A stretch of DNA of 57,528 nt from Planctomycetota bacterium (GTDB lineage Bacteria > Planctomycetota > UBA1135 > GCA-002686595). How positions within the stretch are numbered: position 1 is the stretch's first letter; each line of letters begins with the position of its first letter. Location of the stretch: positions 1 to 57,528 of the forward strand of contig DUBE01000065.1 in the NCBI GenBank assembly GCA_012960475.1. Reading direction: 5' to 3'. The notes beneath the pieces are model-generated. The model was not told the DNA's origin and searched no databases. It saw only the letters and a program-made list of their open reading frames with translations. Shown in pieces: positions 8,504-16,902 of this stretch. A program made the position numbers and the translations under genes.

Positions 8504-9271
8504 CTAGGCCGCGAAGTCGCTCTCGAAGGCCTTGAGGTCGTTGGAGCGCTGGCTCATCCAGGTTTCGATGGCGCTGACCTGGTCAGGCGTGGGTTGCTCG
8601 AAGGCGAGGCCGATCAAGGTGCCGCCTTCGACAGAGCAAAGGCGCGCCACGCGCACTTTGGGGGTTGTGCTGCATCCATCTCCGAAGGGCAGGGTGATTT
8701 GTCCCGCGGAATGTTGACTGGGTAGATTATCGGGGGATCCCGTGTACCAGATCCCAGCTCCGTTGACGGAGAGATCCACCAAAGACGCTTCAATCGTCTC
8801 ATCGTCAAAACGATACTCGATGGGCGTGCGCTCTTTGAGGGTTGCCGTCGTCCGTTCGGTCCCGCGGCGGTTGAAGTAGCGCCCCAGGGCCGAGTCTAGT
8901 TGGGAAAGTAGATCCCCCTCGTTGATGAAGGCCAGGCCCACATGGACGTGGTCGGGACCGGTCAGGCAGCTATTGCGCACCTCGGCGGTCGTCTGCACCT
9001 GCCAGCCATCGATCGGATGGGAGATGAGTACCTTGACCAGGGAGCCCATGGGCAACTGAGGCTCCGGCTCGTGCGACATCTTCAAGCCCACACCGCGGGC
9101 GGAGAGATCCGCCAGGTTTGCGGGAATCACGTATCCGTCCCATTCCACTTCGACAACCAGGCTGTCGGAGGGAGGGAGCGTGACGCGCATGGTTGAGCGG
9201 CGGTCGAGGCCAGAATTGTGCTGCCAGTGGGAGTAGATCATGGGGTGGTCCGGTGCTTCCCTGATCGGCAC
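8504..9271 (-). CDS. Tandem PilZ-domain protein
   Basis: The 255-residue protein contains two PilZ-like beta-barrels. The first has R-R-S-T-M-R (RxxxR) and D-L-S-A-R-G (D/NxSxxG). The second, after about residue 130, has R-R-G-T-E-R and D-L-S-V-N-G. Both motif pairs are the cyclic-di-GMP contact sites of PilZ domains, so it is probably a soluble c-di-GMP receptor. There is no attached output domain. The start is uncertain: GTG 9271 has an AAAGG about eight bases upstream, while ATG 9241, ten codons in, has none. It stands alone, divergent from the ATPase gene at 9481. Confidence 0.8.
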   Translation of the reverse strand: MPIREAPDHPMIYSHWQHNSGLDRRSTMRVTLPPSDSLVVEVEWDGYVIPANLADLSARGVGLKMSHEPEPQLPMGSLVKVLISHPIDGWQVQTTAEVRNSCLTGPDHVHVGLAFINEGDLLSQLDSALGRYFNRRGTERTTATLKERTPIEYRFDDETIEASLVDLSVNGAGIWYTGSPDNLPSQHSAGQITLPFGDGCSTTPKVRVARLCSVEGGTLIGLAFEQPTPDQVSAIETWMSQRSNDLKAFESDFAA

Positions 9272-9468
9272 CCTGGAGGCCTTTGCTTGAGTCCCGTTGG
9301 ACTATCCTTGCCCGCCTGCGTCTCAGATCGGGACACAACTCTGTGGGGCTTGAAGGAGGTTGCAAAGGTGGGATCGAGGTCAGGAGGCGGGGCGGCTCCT
9401 GGGCTGCAGCCTCGGGTCGTTTTAGGGTATATCTTGTGGCTCCATTTTGCCCCCCCCACAACATCTGG

Positions 9469-9474
9469 TAGGCT
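9469..9474 (+). promoter_or_regulatory. Putative -10 box TAGGCT, leaderless start
   Basis: TAGGCT ends six bases before the ATG at 9481, placing the expected transcription start on the A of ATG. No Shine-Dalgarno sequence is present. Confidence 0.45.
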
Positions 9475-9480
9475 GACCCC

Positions 9481-10173
9481 ATGGAGCAACCCGCGCGAAT
9501 CTATCTTGTCGGTGCCCACTCTACGGGCAAGACCACCCTCGCCCGCTGGATCCGAGACAACTACGGCATCCCCATGATCAGTGAGGTGGCCCGCAGTGTT
9601 CTGGCCGAAATGGAGGCCCAAGTGGACAGCCTGCGGGCGGACGTGGACCTGGTCAATCGCTACCAGGCAGAGGTCTTCCTGCGTCAGGCGCGCTCAGAGG
9701 CAGAAGCGGAGCAACGAGGCGCCTTTGTCTCCGACCGGGCCTTCTGCAATCTGGCCTACGCCGCGCAGCATGGGACCCTGCTGGCGGAGGTTGCCAGGGA
9801 TCCCCGCTTGGCCGCCTATATGCAAGGGGTAAAGCAGGGGCTCGTTTTCTTTGTTCGGCCGCATCAGGCTCTCCTGGCGTCAGACGGAGTGCGCGAGCGT
9901 CTGGATTGGGAAGAGGTGCTCCGTATCGATGGCATGGTGAAATTCATGCTGGAGTTCTTTGGGGTGCCCTATGTGCCCGTGGCGTCCCTGGCCATGCAGG
10001 AACGTCAGCGCTGCCTTGAGCGAGTGCTCTCCTTGGCTGGACTCGAGAAGGCCACGCCGGACACGCGCTACCTCTCCGGCCTCACCCGAGAAGCTGCCCA
10101 GTCCCTGGAACAGTCGGGTCCTGAGTCTTCCCACGTAATTTCGAAGCGCGTGCCTGAATCTGCCTTGCGTTGA
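9481..10173 (+). CDS. P-loop ATPase, NadR/AAA_28-like
   Basis: The N-terminus holds a Walker A loop G-A-H-S-T-G-K-T-T at residues about 11-19. Next comes I-S-E-V-A-R-S-V, typical of the AAA_28/NadR-like kinase family (PF13521), and F-V-S-D-R-A-F-C-N, the Walker B-like region with a catalytic Asp-Arg. At 230 residues it is about the usual size for this domain alone. NadR-like proteins phosphorylate nicotinamide riboside, but many relatives have unknown substrates, so the kinase activity is likely and the substrate is not known. It is the first gene of a rightward group and appears to be transcribed without a leader. Confidence 0.75.
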   Translation: MEQPARIYLVGAHSTGKTTLARWIRDNYGIPMISEVARSVLAEMEAQVDSLRADVDLVNRYQAEVFLRQARSEAEAEQRGAFVSDRAFCNLAYAAQHGTLLAEVARDPRLAAYMQGVKQGLVFFVRPHQALLASDGVRERLDWEEVLRIDGMVKFMLEFFGVPYVPVASLAMQERQRCLERVLSLAGLEKATPDTRYLSGLTREAAQSLEQSGPESSHVISKRVPESALR

Positions 10174-10256
10174 CTCCCCATGTCGGGGCCCCACGGAATG
10201 GCTTCTCGGTCCCGCAATGAGACGCTGACGGTTCCCCAGGAAGGCTGTCAATGGGA

Positions 10257-10262
10257 TAGGTT
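10257..10262 (+). promoter_or_regulatory. Putative -10 box TAGGTT
   Basis: TAGGTT ends five bases before the ATG at 10268, within the leaderless pattern seen elsewhere in the window. It supports the ATG over the TTG at 10262, which the box itself overlaps. Confidence 0.35.
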
Positions 10263-10267
10263 TGAGT

Positions 10268-10609
10268 ATGCAACCTCTCCAGCCTTCTTCCCAGTCCGGA
10301 GACGGGCTTGATCCTGTGCCAGGTACCATTCGGGTTCGGAAGCAGGATGATTCTTCGAGCCTTTTGATTGCTTCTCTGCGTAGTCGTTTGGCTCAGGCCT
10401 GTGTGCAGATTGACACTTTGCGCCGTCAGAGCGAGGACAACGCCCTGCGTGTGGATTTCTTGCAGCATGCTCTGGAGTTGGAGCGGGCTCGCAGTCGACG
10501 CGCCGTGAGGGAATTCAGGGACCTGTGCACTCTTCATGATACGGGAACTGCGAGAACCGATGAGGGCTCCACCCGAACCGATGCAGGATCCGAGAACGGA
10601 GCAGCGTGA
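10268..10609 (+). CDS. Small coiled-coil protein, hypothetical
   Basis: From the ATG at 10268 this encodes 113 residues. A central helical stretch (about residues 35-90) is rich in Leu, Glu, Arg and Gln with heptad-like spacing, consistent with a coiled coil. The tail (about 95-113) is rich in Thr, Glu, Gly and Ser. There is no signal peptide. Its stop TGA overlaps the ATG of a 54-codon membrane peptide gene (TGATG), so the two are probably translated together. I do not recognise the family; the pair recalls small division or envelope scaffolds only in a general way. Confidence 0.5.
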   Translation: MQPLQPSSQSGDGLDPVPGTIRVRKQDDSSSLLIASLRSRLAQACVQIDTLRRQSEDNALRVDFLQHALELERARSRRAVREFRDLCTLHDTGTARTDEGSTRTDAGSENGAA

Positions 10610-10773
10610 TGTCTGCACGGAGAACTCATATCTGTGTTCCGATCCTGATTACTTTGCTCTGTTTGGGTTGCTTGGTCGTGACCCTCGGGGCGCCCGAGTC
10701 TGAGCCGAACCATCAGGATCCGGTTGATGCTCCGACGCCCAGGCTGGCGTTTGCTTTGGACCTTCGAAATTGA
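10609..10773 (+). CDS. 54-residue single-pass membrane protein, coupled to the coiled-coil gene
   Basis: The ATG at 10609-10611 shares one base with the stop of the preceding gene. The frame is 54 codons and ends at TGA 10771-10773. It has a short basic N-terminus (A-R-R-T), a hydrophobic segment of about 20 residues with three cysteines (residues about 8-28), and a short acidic/proline tail. This fits a bitopic inner-membrane protein or a lipoprotein-like signal (L-C-L-G-C). The overlap suggests it works with the coiled-coil protein. Function unknown. Confidence 0.45.
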   Translation: MSARRTHICVPILITLLCLGCLVVTLGAPESEPNHQDPVDAPTPRLAFALDLRN

Positions 10774-10850
10774 CCTGCATCGGGACGCTGACCCGCCTGC
10801 CTGAACAGGGGTAGGGGGGTAGAGTTTGATGGGTAGACGCCCCCAGACTC

Positions 10851-11318
10851 GTGACACGCCACCATTCCGATTTCCCCATCAACCTCTCGCGCCTTGGTGA
10901 GAGCGACCTGCGTCAGCGTGCTACGGCCTGGTCCCTGGACCGCATTGTGCGCGCTCTCGGTCGGGTGGAGGCATCCCTTGCGCGCATTGCAGAGCGTCCA
11001 GGATTGGTGGTTTGCATGACCCGTGCCCGCAAGCGGCGACTGGCGATCCTGTTGGAGGATCTGGAACTAGCCTTCCTCGACGCCGCCAAGCATGCGGCCT
11101 GGCTTGAGACCGCATTGATGGGTGAGGCGGGGCATCAGGAATTGACCGGCGTCTTGAGCGAGGATGAGTGGCAGGTGCTCGGGTCCTATCGACGCGAGCG
11201 TCTGGCCGAGGGGCTTTTCATGATTCAAGAAGGCCGCCGCATTCTTGCCAAGAGCAAGGGCCTGCTTGCTCACTTGGACGCACGGCTGCGGGATCGCGAC
11301 TTGCGCAGGGGAGCCTAG
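10851..11318 (+). CDS. Hypothetical helical protein
   Basis: This encodes 155 residues from a GTG start. Composition is rich in Arg, Leu, Ala and Glu, and almost entirely alpha-helical in pattern, without signal peptide or membrane segment. TAGAGT about 25 bases upstream may be a -10 box. I do not recognise the family. It lies between the coiled-coil pair and the CobW GTPase on the same strand. Confidence 0.5.
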   Translation: MTRHHSDFPINLSRLGESDLRQRATAWSLDRIVRALGRVEASLARIAERPGLVVCMTRARKRRLAILLEDLELAFLDAAKHAAWLETALMGEAGHQELTGVLSEDEWQVLGSYRRERLAEGLFMIQEGRRILAKSKGLLAHLDARLRDRDLRRGA

Positions 11319-11369
11319 GGCTGGTCAGTCCGTGCATCTACGGGCTGGGCAGCGTATGGTTCTGGCCCC

Positions 11370-12371
11370 TTGACCAGCCCCCTGCCCCTGACCCTGATAG
11401 TTGGATTCTTGGGAAGCGGAAAAACCACGCTTCTGAACCAGCTGCTGAATTCGCCCCTGCTTGACTCACTTCACGGAGGGCGGGCCGTGGTGATCGTCAA
11501 TGAGTTTGGCGACGTGGGACTCGACGGCGCGCTTCTGGATGTGAGTTCGGAGGGTCTGATTGAACTTCCGGGGGGCTGTTTGTGTTGCACCATCCAAGGA
11601 GACTTGCTGCGCACCCTCAGTGAGCTATTGCGTAAGCGTGCCCGGCGCCTATTGCCCCTGCGCTTTGACCGGATCTTGGTCGAGGCCAGCGGCCTGGCTT
11701 CCCCCGGTCCGATTCTGCGTACTCTGCTGGTCGAGGAGAATCTGGCCGCCGCCCTGGCGCCCCCGCGGGTGGTTGCTGTGGCCAACTCCGTGTCCTTGGG
11801 TGAGCAGTTGGAGCAGCATCCGGAGGTGCGCGAACAACTGGCCCACGCCGACACGGTGGTGCTCTCGCATTGGGACCGTGCGAGCCATGACCAGCGCGCG
11901 GATGCTCGGGAAATCGTCACCCGTTGTGCGCCCGGGGCCAAGGTTGTGAGCGCCACCAAGGGCGTGTTGGCTGATGAGCAGGAGTTGGCGGAACTGCTTC
12001 AACCTGCCCCTGACCTGGCCACCCTGCGCGAAAGAGTGGAGACTCATGCCCATGAGCACTCAGGTGAGTGCGATGGACAGCACACAAAGGGGGTGAGCGC
12101 TGTATGTTTGACCTCCGAGGCTCCTCTCGATCGAGAAGTTCTGGACATCTGGCTGCATTTTCTGGCGAAGCGACGGGATCCCCGCTTGCTGCGCATCAAG
12201 GGTCTTGTCCGCGTGACCGATGGTGCCTGTCTTGAGGTCCAAGGGGTGGGGGAGTGGTATGGGTCCGAGAGGGCGCCCAGCCAGGATCTGGTTCAATCCC
12301 AGTTGGTGCTGATCGGCGTGGGGCTTGATGAGCAGGAACTGCGCAGGGGCTGGGCCAAGGCCGGGGGGTAG
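11370..12371 (+). CDS. CobW/COG0523 family G3E GTPase
   Basis: Residues about 8-18 form the Walker A loop (V-G-F-L-G-S-G-K-T-T). They are followed by V-N-E-F-G-D-V-G-L-D (switch region), the family metal motif G-G-C-L-C-C, and V-E-A-S-G-L-A-S-P (Walker B region). A loop with H-A-H-E-H and a nearby Cys (about residues 227-240) could bind zinc or a similar metal. The C-terminal CobW_C domain is present. COG0523 proteins are GTP-driven metallochaperones, often for zinc or cobalt. The guanine-specificity motif NKxD reads S-H-W-D here, which is unusual. The start is TTG 11370; the only nearby ATG upstream runs into a stop. Confidence 0.85.
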   Translation: MTSPLPLTLIVGFLGSGKTTLLNQLLNSPLLDSLHGGRAVVIVNEFGDVGLDGALLDVSSEGLIELPGGCLCCTIQGDLLRTLSELLRKRARRLLPLRFDRILVEASGLASPGPILRTLLVEENLAAALAPPRVVAVANSVSLGEQLEQHPEVREQLAHADTVVLSHWDRASHDQRADAREIVTRCAPGAKVVSATKGVLADEQELAELLQPAPDLATLRERVETHAHEHSGECDGQHTKGVSAVCLTSEAPLDREVLDIWLHFLAKRRDPRLLRIKGLVRVTDGACLEVQGVGEWYGSERAPSQDLVQSQLVLIGVGLDEQELRRGWAKAGG

Positions 12372-12407
12372 TGAGTTCCGGGATCTATTCAGGGTTGATT
12401 GCTGGGG

Positions 12408-12413
12408 TAGACT
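12408..12413 (+). promoter_or_regulatory. Putative -10 box TAGACT, leaderless start
   Basis: TAGACT ends six bases before the ATG at 12420. The expected transcription start coincides with the A of ATG, and no ribosome binding site is visible. Confidence 0.5.
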
Positions 12414-12419
12414 GCTCCA

Positions 12420-13346
12420 ATGATCCTTTCCTCACGCCGCCAACTTCTTCAGGGCACGGCTTCAGCCGCTGCTTGCTTGACCACTCCAGGCCTCTTGGCC
12501 GCCGGATTCACCAGCGTTGCTGGGGCTGAAGAGTGGTTTGACATTTCATTGGCCCAGTGGTCCTTGCACCGGGCCTTGCGCGGGGGAGGTCTGGACAACC
12601 TGGACTTTGCTCGGGTGGCCCGCGAGGACTACGGGGTGAACGGGCTTGAGTATGTGAACTCCTTCTTCAAGGCCCAGGCGGGTAATTTTGAGTACTTGGC
12701 CAAGATGAAGAAGGCCGCCGGGGATCACGGGGTCAAGAGCCTCTTGATCATGGTGGATGGGGAAGGTGCCCTGGCAGATGAGGATAAGACCCGTCGTCGC
12801 AAGGCAGTTGACAATCACTTCAAGTGGCTGGCTGCAGCAGCCTATCTCGGTTGCCATTCCATTCGGGTCAACGCCGCTGGTGGGGGCGACCGTGGCGAGG
12901 CCGAACGCCGTGCGGCCGATAGCCTGGTGCACCTGGCGGAAGTGGCCACGCCCTATGGCCTGAATGTGATCGTGGAAAACCATGGAGGCCTGTCCTCGGA
13001 TGGCTCATGGCTTTCGGCGGTCATGCGCCGAGCGAACCACCCGCGCGTGGGCACCTTGCCGGACTTCGGCAACTTTCGCCTGGGTGGCGGCAAGAGCTAC
13101 GACCGTTACAAGGGTGTCGAAGAACTGATGCCCTTCGCCAAGGCTGTGAGCGCCAAGTCGCACGACTTTGATGAGCACGGCAATGAGGTTCACACGGACT
13201 ATCTGCGCATGATGGGTATTGTCAAAGATGCGGGCTACCGCGGCTTTGTGGGCATCGAGTTCGAGGGCGGCGGCCTGTCCGAAAAAGAGGGCATCCTGGC
13301 CACTCGCCGCCTGCTAGAGCGCGTACGCAGCAAGTTGCAAGGCTGA
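12420..13346 (+). CDS. Tat-exported sugar phosphate isomerase/epimerase family protein
   Basis: The N-terminus has the twin-arginine motif S-S-R-R-Q-L-L followed by a hydrophobic region and an Ala-rich cleavage site, so the 308-residue protein should be exported folded through Tat. The remainder is a xylose-isomerase-like TIM barrel (PF01261). Likely metal ligands are the Glu in V-I-V-E-N-H, the Asp in L-P-D-F-G-N, the His in K-S-H-D-F and the Glu in V-G-I-E-F-E. Exported members of this family are common in Planctomycetota. The substrate cannot be stated. Confidence 0.8.
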   Translation: MILSSRRQLLQGTASAAACLTTPGLLAAGFTSVAGAEEWFDISLAQWSLHRALRGGGLDNLDFARVAREDYGVNGLEYVNSFFKAQAGNFEYLAKMKKAAGDHGVKSLLIMVDGEGALADEDKTRRRKAVDNHFKWLAAAAYLGCHSIRVNAAGGGDRGEAERRAADSLVHLAEVATPYGLNVIVENHGGLSSDGSWLSAVMRRANHPRVGTLPDFGNFRLGGGKSYDRYKGVEELMPFAKAVSAKSHDFDEHGNEVHTDYLRMMGIVKDAGYRGFVGIEFEGGGLSEKEGILATRRLLERVRSKLQG

Positions 13347-13648
13347 CCTGGGATTCCCCGGGCATGTCCCGCAGGGATACGCTTGTGTATGGTTTGTCCT
13401 ACCGCGGCGCCTTTTTTGAGCGTTCCTCTGGAAGGAGTGTCTCTGGGGTCGTATTTGGAGGCCGGGAGCTTATGCTCTCTTCTCCTTGTCGATACCCTTG
13501 AGCTTCGACTGCTGGATCCTCGTCAGCGGATTTCCAGGCGGTTGGGCCCTACAAAAGCATTGTCGGCAAGCACGCTGGCGCCCCAGATCGACTCCTGTGG
13601 GCGTTCAGCGCTTCCAGCAGCAACCCAACAAGACAGCCAACAGACCCC
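13347..13648. other. Intergenic region, no supported gene
   Basis: About 300 bases with no convincing coding frame. A GC-rich stretch followed by TTTTTT near 13412 could be a weak terminator for the isomerase gene, but the stem is short. No clear promoter was recognised for the next gene. Confidence 0.4.
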
Positions 13649-14713
13649 ATGAAACTACCCCTTCGTGCATTGACTACCGCCCTCCTTCTGGCCCCGGCTC
13701 TGGCCAATGCCACCCCCATTGAGACCGAAGGACATTGGCTGGAGGACTACGACGAAGCGGTCAAGGTCGCCCGCGCAGAAGGCAAGGACCTGTTCGTGGA
13801 TTTCACTGGTTCTGACTGGTGCGGTTGGTGCATCCGACTGGACTCTGAAGTCTTTGAGCATGACGAGTGGCTCGATGCCGTTCGGGGTGACTATGTGCTG
13901 GTCAAGCTGGACTTCCCGCGCAAGCAGGAGATCAAGGACCTGGTCCCCAACCCCAAGCGCAATGAAGAACTCAAGAACAAACTAGGCGTCACCGGTTTCC
14001 CCACGATCATGCTCTTGACTGCTGATGGTGACTCTTTTGGGCGTACTGGTTACAAGGAAGGGGGACCCGGGTTCTACCTGAAGCACATGGCCGTCTTGCG
14101 TGAAGAGGGAATGGCCAAACTGAAACCTGTTCTCAAGTTGGTGGCTGATTACCGTCAAGCCAAAGGCGACAAGCGCCTCAGCGCCTGGAGAGCGGTAGCG
14201 GACCACCTTTCAGATGCGGGAAGCAAGAGTCCTGGCGCAAGCTCTTGCCTTAAGATTGTCAAGAGTGTGGTTGTCACCAAGAGCAAGGAGACCGCCGGTC
14301 TGATCCCGCGTGCCATCGAGGTCTTGATTCAAATTGAGGATGTGGACCTGGCCTTGACCCAGCTTGTTGCGGAGATTGATCCCAAGAATGAGGCAGGAAC
14401 TCTTGAGGCTGCACTCTTTGTCCTGGTGAACTCTTCGCTCACCAAAGAGCAACTCATGGCTGCTACAGATCTGGCCAAGAGCTACTTGGATGCTGGCAAG
14501 ATCGACGACACGGAACATGGATTCTATATTTTCCTGCTCGGGGCGCATTGGTCCGCGAGATTCTTGGATGATCTGGACAGTGCAAAGGTCTTTGCCAAGC
14601 ATGCTTTGGTCCTGGATGCGGGCGAGGAGAACATGCGCACCTTCCTGGAGGAAATTCGGGATCAAACGGTCGAAGAAGAGGAGCCTGCTGAGGGAGACGG
14701 CTCTGGTCAGTGA
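13649..14713 (+). CDS. Exported thioredoxin-fold protein (CGWC)
   Basis: A signal peptide (about residues 1-22) precedes a thioredoxin_7-like domain, residues about 28-155. It has F-V-D-F-T-G-S-D-W-C-G-W-C (redox Cys pair, residues about 58-61) and V-T-G-F-P-T (cis-proline loop). The C-terminal 190 residues are helical and of unknown function. It is probably a periplasmic thiol-disulfide protein, similar to the large set of Trx-like exported proteins in Planctomycetota. A perfect terminator hairpin lies 32 bases after its stop codon. Confidence 0.8.
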   Translation: MKLPLRALTTALLLAPALANATPIETEGHWLEDYDEAVKVARAEGKDLFVDFTGSDWCGWCIRLDSEVFEHDEWLDAVRGDYVLVKLDFPRKQEIKDLVPNPKRNEELKNKLGVTGFPTIMLLTADGDSFGRTGYKEGGPGFYLKHMAVLREEGMAKLKPVLKLVADYRQAKGDKRLSAWRAVADHLSDAGSKSPGASSCLKIVKSVVVTKSKETAGLIPRAIEVLIQIEDVDLALTQLVAEIDPKNEAGTLEAALFVLVNSSLTKEQLMAATDLAKSYLDAGKIDDTEHGFYIFLLGAHWSARFLDDLDSAKVFAKHALVLDAGEENMRTFLEEIRDQTVEEEEPAEGDGSGQ

Positions 14714-14745
14714 CCCTTGTTCATGTACAGGACCTCAATTGATCT

Positions 14746-14787
14746 AGCGCGGGAGAGGGCAGCAGCCCTCTCCCGCGCTGTTGTCTT
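14746..14787 (+). terminator. Rho-independent terminator
   Basis: A perfect 15-bp inverted repeat (14746-14760 with 14765-14779) with a 4-base loop is followed by a T-rich tract (GTTGTCTTGTT). It ends the thioredoxin-like transcript. It also argues against the TTG at 14781 as the start of the next gene. Confidence 0.8.
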
Positions 14788-14822
14788 GTTCTCGCTCTGG
14801 TCCGCCTAGATCTCCCTGTTCC

Positions 14823-16220
14823 ATGCGCTGGCTGCCCATTGGATTGTTGATCCTGCTGCTCCTGGCCACGGGCTTGGTCCTGGGTGGGGGTGGTCTCATG
14901 TCCGGGTTGGAGAATCGTGGGCAAGGTCACGCAGGGGAATCGGATGAACAACTCGAGCGTGCGACTCTAGAGGGGCGTAACCCGCCTCCCTCCGAGAATG
15001 GTCAGGAGTCTCTCCTCTCTGATCACTCCTCGCAAGTTCGCAAGCGCGTCCAGACTGAGGTCGCCCCTGTGCAACGCAAGCTTGTCCCAGAGGTTGAGGC
15101 GCCGATAGTGGTCCATGGTCGGGTGCTCAATTCCATGGGTTATCTTGTGGAGGGTGTGGGTGTGCGCCTGGTCTCGCACCAGTTGGTGGATGATACTCGT
15201 TCGAGATCCTTCTTCCTCAGACCATCTCTGGCATTGACGCGCGTCGGTGGGGCAGAGGCAGCAGCGTACACAGATCGTCGAGGGAGGTTCACGCTGAAAG
15301 CAGTTACACTTGCCAAGGAGCTTTCCATTGAGTGCGGCGAAAGTGTTCTCTCCAAGCCCTTGGTTGTCCCTGTTTCTTCCGACCATCTTGAGCAGACAAT
15401 TATCCTGCCCTCGCCCCGGGCTGGAGCGGGGCAGATCCACACGACTCTCCTGGACTTGGAAGGAAACCCGCTCCCCATAGAACGTGTGGAGTCCCACCTC
15501 GTTAAGCAACGCCGCGCAGCCTCTGGCAGGACTGCTGGTGCTGCCTGGATCCAGCATGATCCTGGCCTCTTGCTCAGGGGGAACAACCAATGGACTCTGT
15601 CGGGTCTCGCTCCGGGTACCTGGCGGATTTGGGTTTATGCGAGCGGGGGAGGAATCGCTTCTGAACTAGTCCAGCTTGAGCTTGACGGTGAGGTTCAAGT
15701 TGTCTTGGCGCTAGCCTCGCGCAGTGGGCAACATGGGTTGGGCACCAGCGTCTCGTTAGACCCCTCTGATCTTCTGACACCTGATGAAGCCAATGGGCTC
15801 GCCGCCCGTGAGGTCTTTGGACAGCGTCCTCGGATACTCGGCGAGCATGCCTTTGACGCTTACTTGCAACACACCATCAACTTCCCCGGGGGCGAGTTGA
15901 GTGCGGCCTATCTCCTGCTTGACCTGGAAGCGGAGGCTGGCGGCGCAGACAACGACAGTATCAGCCTTGAGTACATTCAGGGGGCCGAAAAGGGGCGCTG
16001 GGGTTGGAGCAGTGTGATCGCCAGACTCCCCGGCGCCAGCAGCCCCTGGAGGAATGGGGCCCGGGGGCACATCGAGTTGGATCTCGCGCGGCTCCCCCTC
16101 CCCGATGGATCCTATCGCAGTCTGCTCGACTCCATGGCTGACGGGAAACTTGATCTTTGGATCCAGGACGACACCTATGTGCGCCGCCTGCGGCTGACGG
16201 TTGTGCATCGGGCACACTAG
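14823..16220 (+). CDS. Membrane-anchored protein with carboxypeptidase-regulatory-like domain
   Basis: From the ATG at 14823 this is 465 residues. One N-terminal membrane helix (about residues 4-22, L-L-I-L-L-L-L-A-T) is followed by a low-complexity acidic linker. A carboxypeptidase-regulatory-like beta-sandwich begins near residue 98 (V-H-G-R-V-L-N, then T-D-R-R-G-R-F-T-L). The C-terminal half (about 330-465) is beta-rich and may be a jelly-roll or adhesion module. A TTG 14 codons upstream lies in the terminator tail and is rejected. The layout resembles the gene at 50962-52089. It is likely a surface or periplasmic scaffold; no enzyme motif is seen. Confidence 0.6.
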   Translation: MRWLPIGLLILLLLATGLVLGGGGLMSGLENRGQGHAGESDEQLERATLEGRNPPPSENGQESLLSDHSSQVRKRVQTEVAPVQRKLVPEVEAPIVVHGRVLNSMGYLVEGVGVRLVSHQLVDDTRSRSFFLRPSLALTRVGGAEAAAYTDRRGRFTLKAVTLAKELSIECGESVLSKPLVVPVSSDHLEQTIILPSPRAGAGQIHTTLLDLEGNPLPIERVESHLVKQRRAASGRTAGAAWIQHDPGLLLRGNNQWTLSGLAPGTWRIWVYASGGGIASELVQLELDGEVQVVLALASRSGQHGLGTSVSLDPSDLLTPDEANGLAAREVFGQRPRILGEHAFDAYLQHTINFPGGELSAAYLLLDLEAEAGGADNDSISLEYIQGAEKGRWGWSSVIARLPGASSPWRNGARGHIELDLARLPLPDGSYRSLLDSMADGKLDLWIQDDTYVRRLRLTVVHRAH

Positions 16221-16309
16221 ACCCTCTTCGCAGATCACAACCGAGTGATGCCCCTGGGGCCCTCCTCAGGGCTCTGGGAAGGAATCTGGTTTCGAGCTCT
16301 CTGGCCCGC

Positions 16310-16315
16310 TACATT
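16310..16315 (+). promoter_or_regulatory. Putative -10 box TACATT
   Basis: TACATT ends seven bases before the ATG at 16323, fitting the leaderless pattern. It supports that ATG over the ATG at 16245. Confidence 0.4.
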
Positions 16316-16322
16316 CGCAGAC

Positions 16323-16892
16323 ATGGGACGATTGGGACTGCTGCTGTGTCTTGGCTTTTTCACTGGTTGCGCCACCGACTCGGGGGTCAGTCCGCGGCCC
16401 TTGCCTGCGGCGAGTCGTTGGGCGTCAGCGGGCGAGCGCCTGGTTCTGGTGGACCGTGAGCGGGGGCTTGCGATCGCGGAACCAGGAGCGGTCCCCCCGT
16501 ACTTGCGGGAGCAGCTTGAAGGTGCCCTAGGGGTGAGTGGGGGAGAGTTGTCGCCTTTGCTCGCCGGACAGAATGGACATCCGGCGGTCGCCCTGTTTCA
16601 GGCTGGCGCCTGGCGCCTGGCAGAGGCCTGGTTCAATGGGGCCTTGGGGGACGACGAATATGCCCAGCAGTTCGAGATGTTGGTGATCCGTTGCTTGAGG
16701 ATGTTGGAACCGGCGAGCGTGGGTGCCAAAGCGAGAGAAAGCGTACAACTGCCGTCGCAGGTGGTCCCCGTGCCCGCGGTCATGAGAGTGCGCAGGGAGG
16801 AAGACGGAGGGAGTTCTTGTGAAGGCTGCAGGGGGTTGAGGCGGGGGATTGGTGCTGGGCTCAAGCTCACCGATCGTGGCTTTGTCCTCTAG
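16323..16892 (+). CDS. Hypothetical lipoprotein
   Basis: From the ATG at 16323 this is 189 residues. M-G-R-L-G-L-L-L-C-L-G-F-F-T-G-C is a lipoprotein signal with the lipobox F-T-G-C. The rest is helical and Arg/Glu-rich, with a C-E-G-C pair near the C-terminus. A frame extension to 16245 adds 26 residues that would spoil the signal peptide. I do not recognise the family. The gene converges on ppsA with only ten bases between the stop codons, and a small palindrome (16889-16906) spans both stops. Confidence 0.5.
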   Translation: MGRLGLLLCLGFFTGCATDSGVSPRPLPAASRWASAGERLVLVDRERGLAIAEPGAVPPYLREQLEGALGVSGGELSPLLAGQNGHPAVALFQAGAWRLAEAWFNGALGDDEYAQQFEMLVIRCLRMLEPASVGAKARESVQLPSQVVPVPAVMRVRREEDGGSSCEGCRGLRRGIGAGLKLTDRGFVL

Positions 16893-16902
16893 GTGGCACT
16901 AC

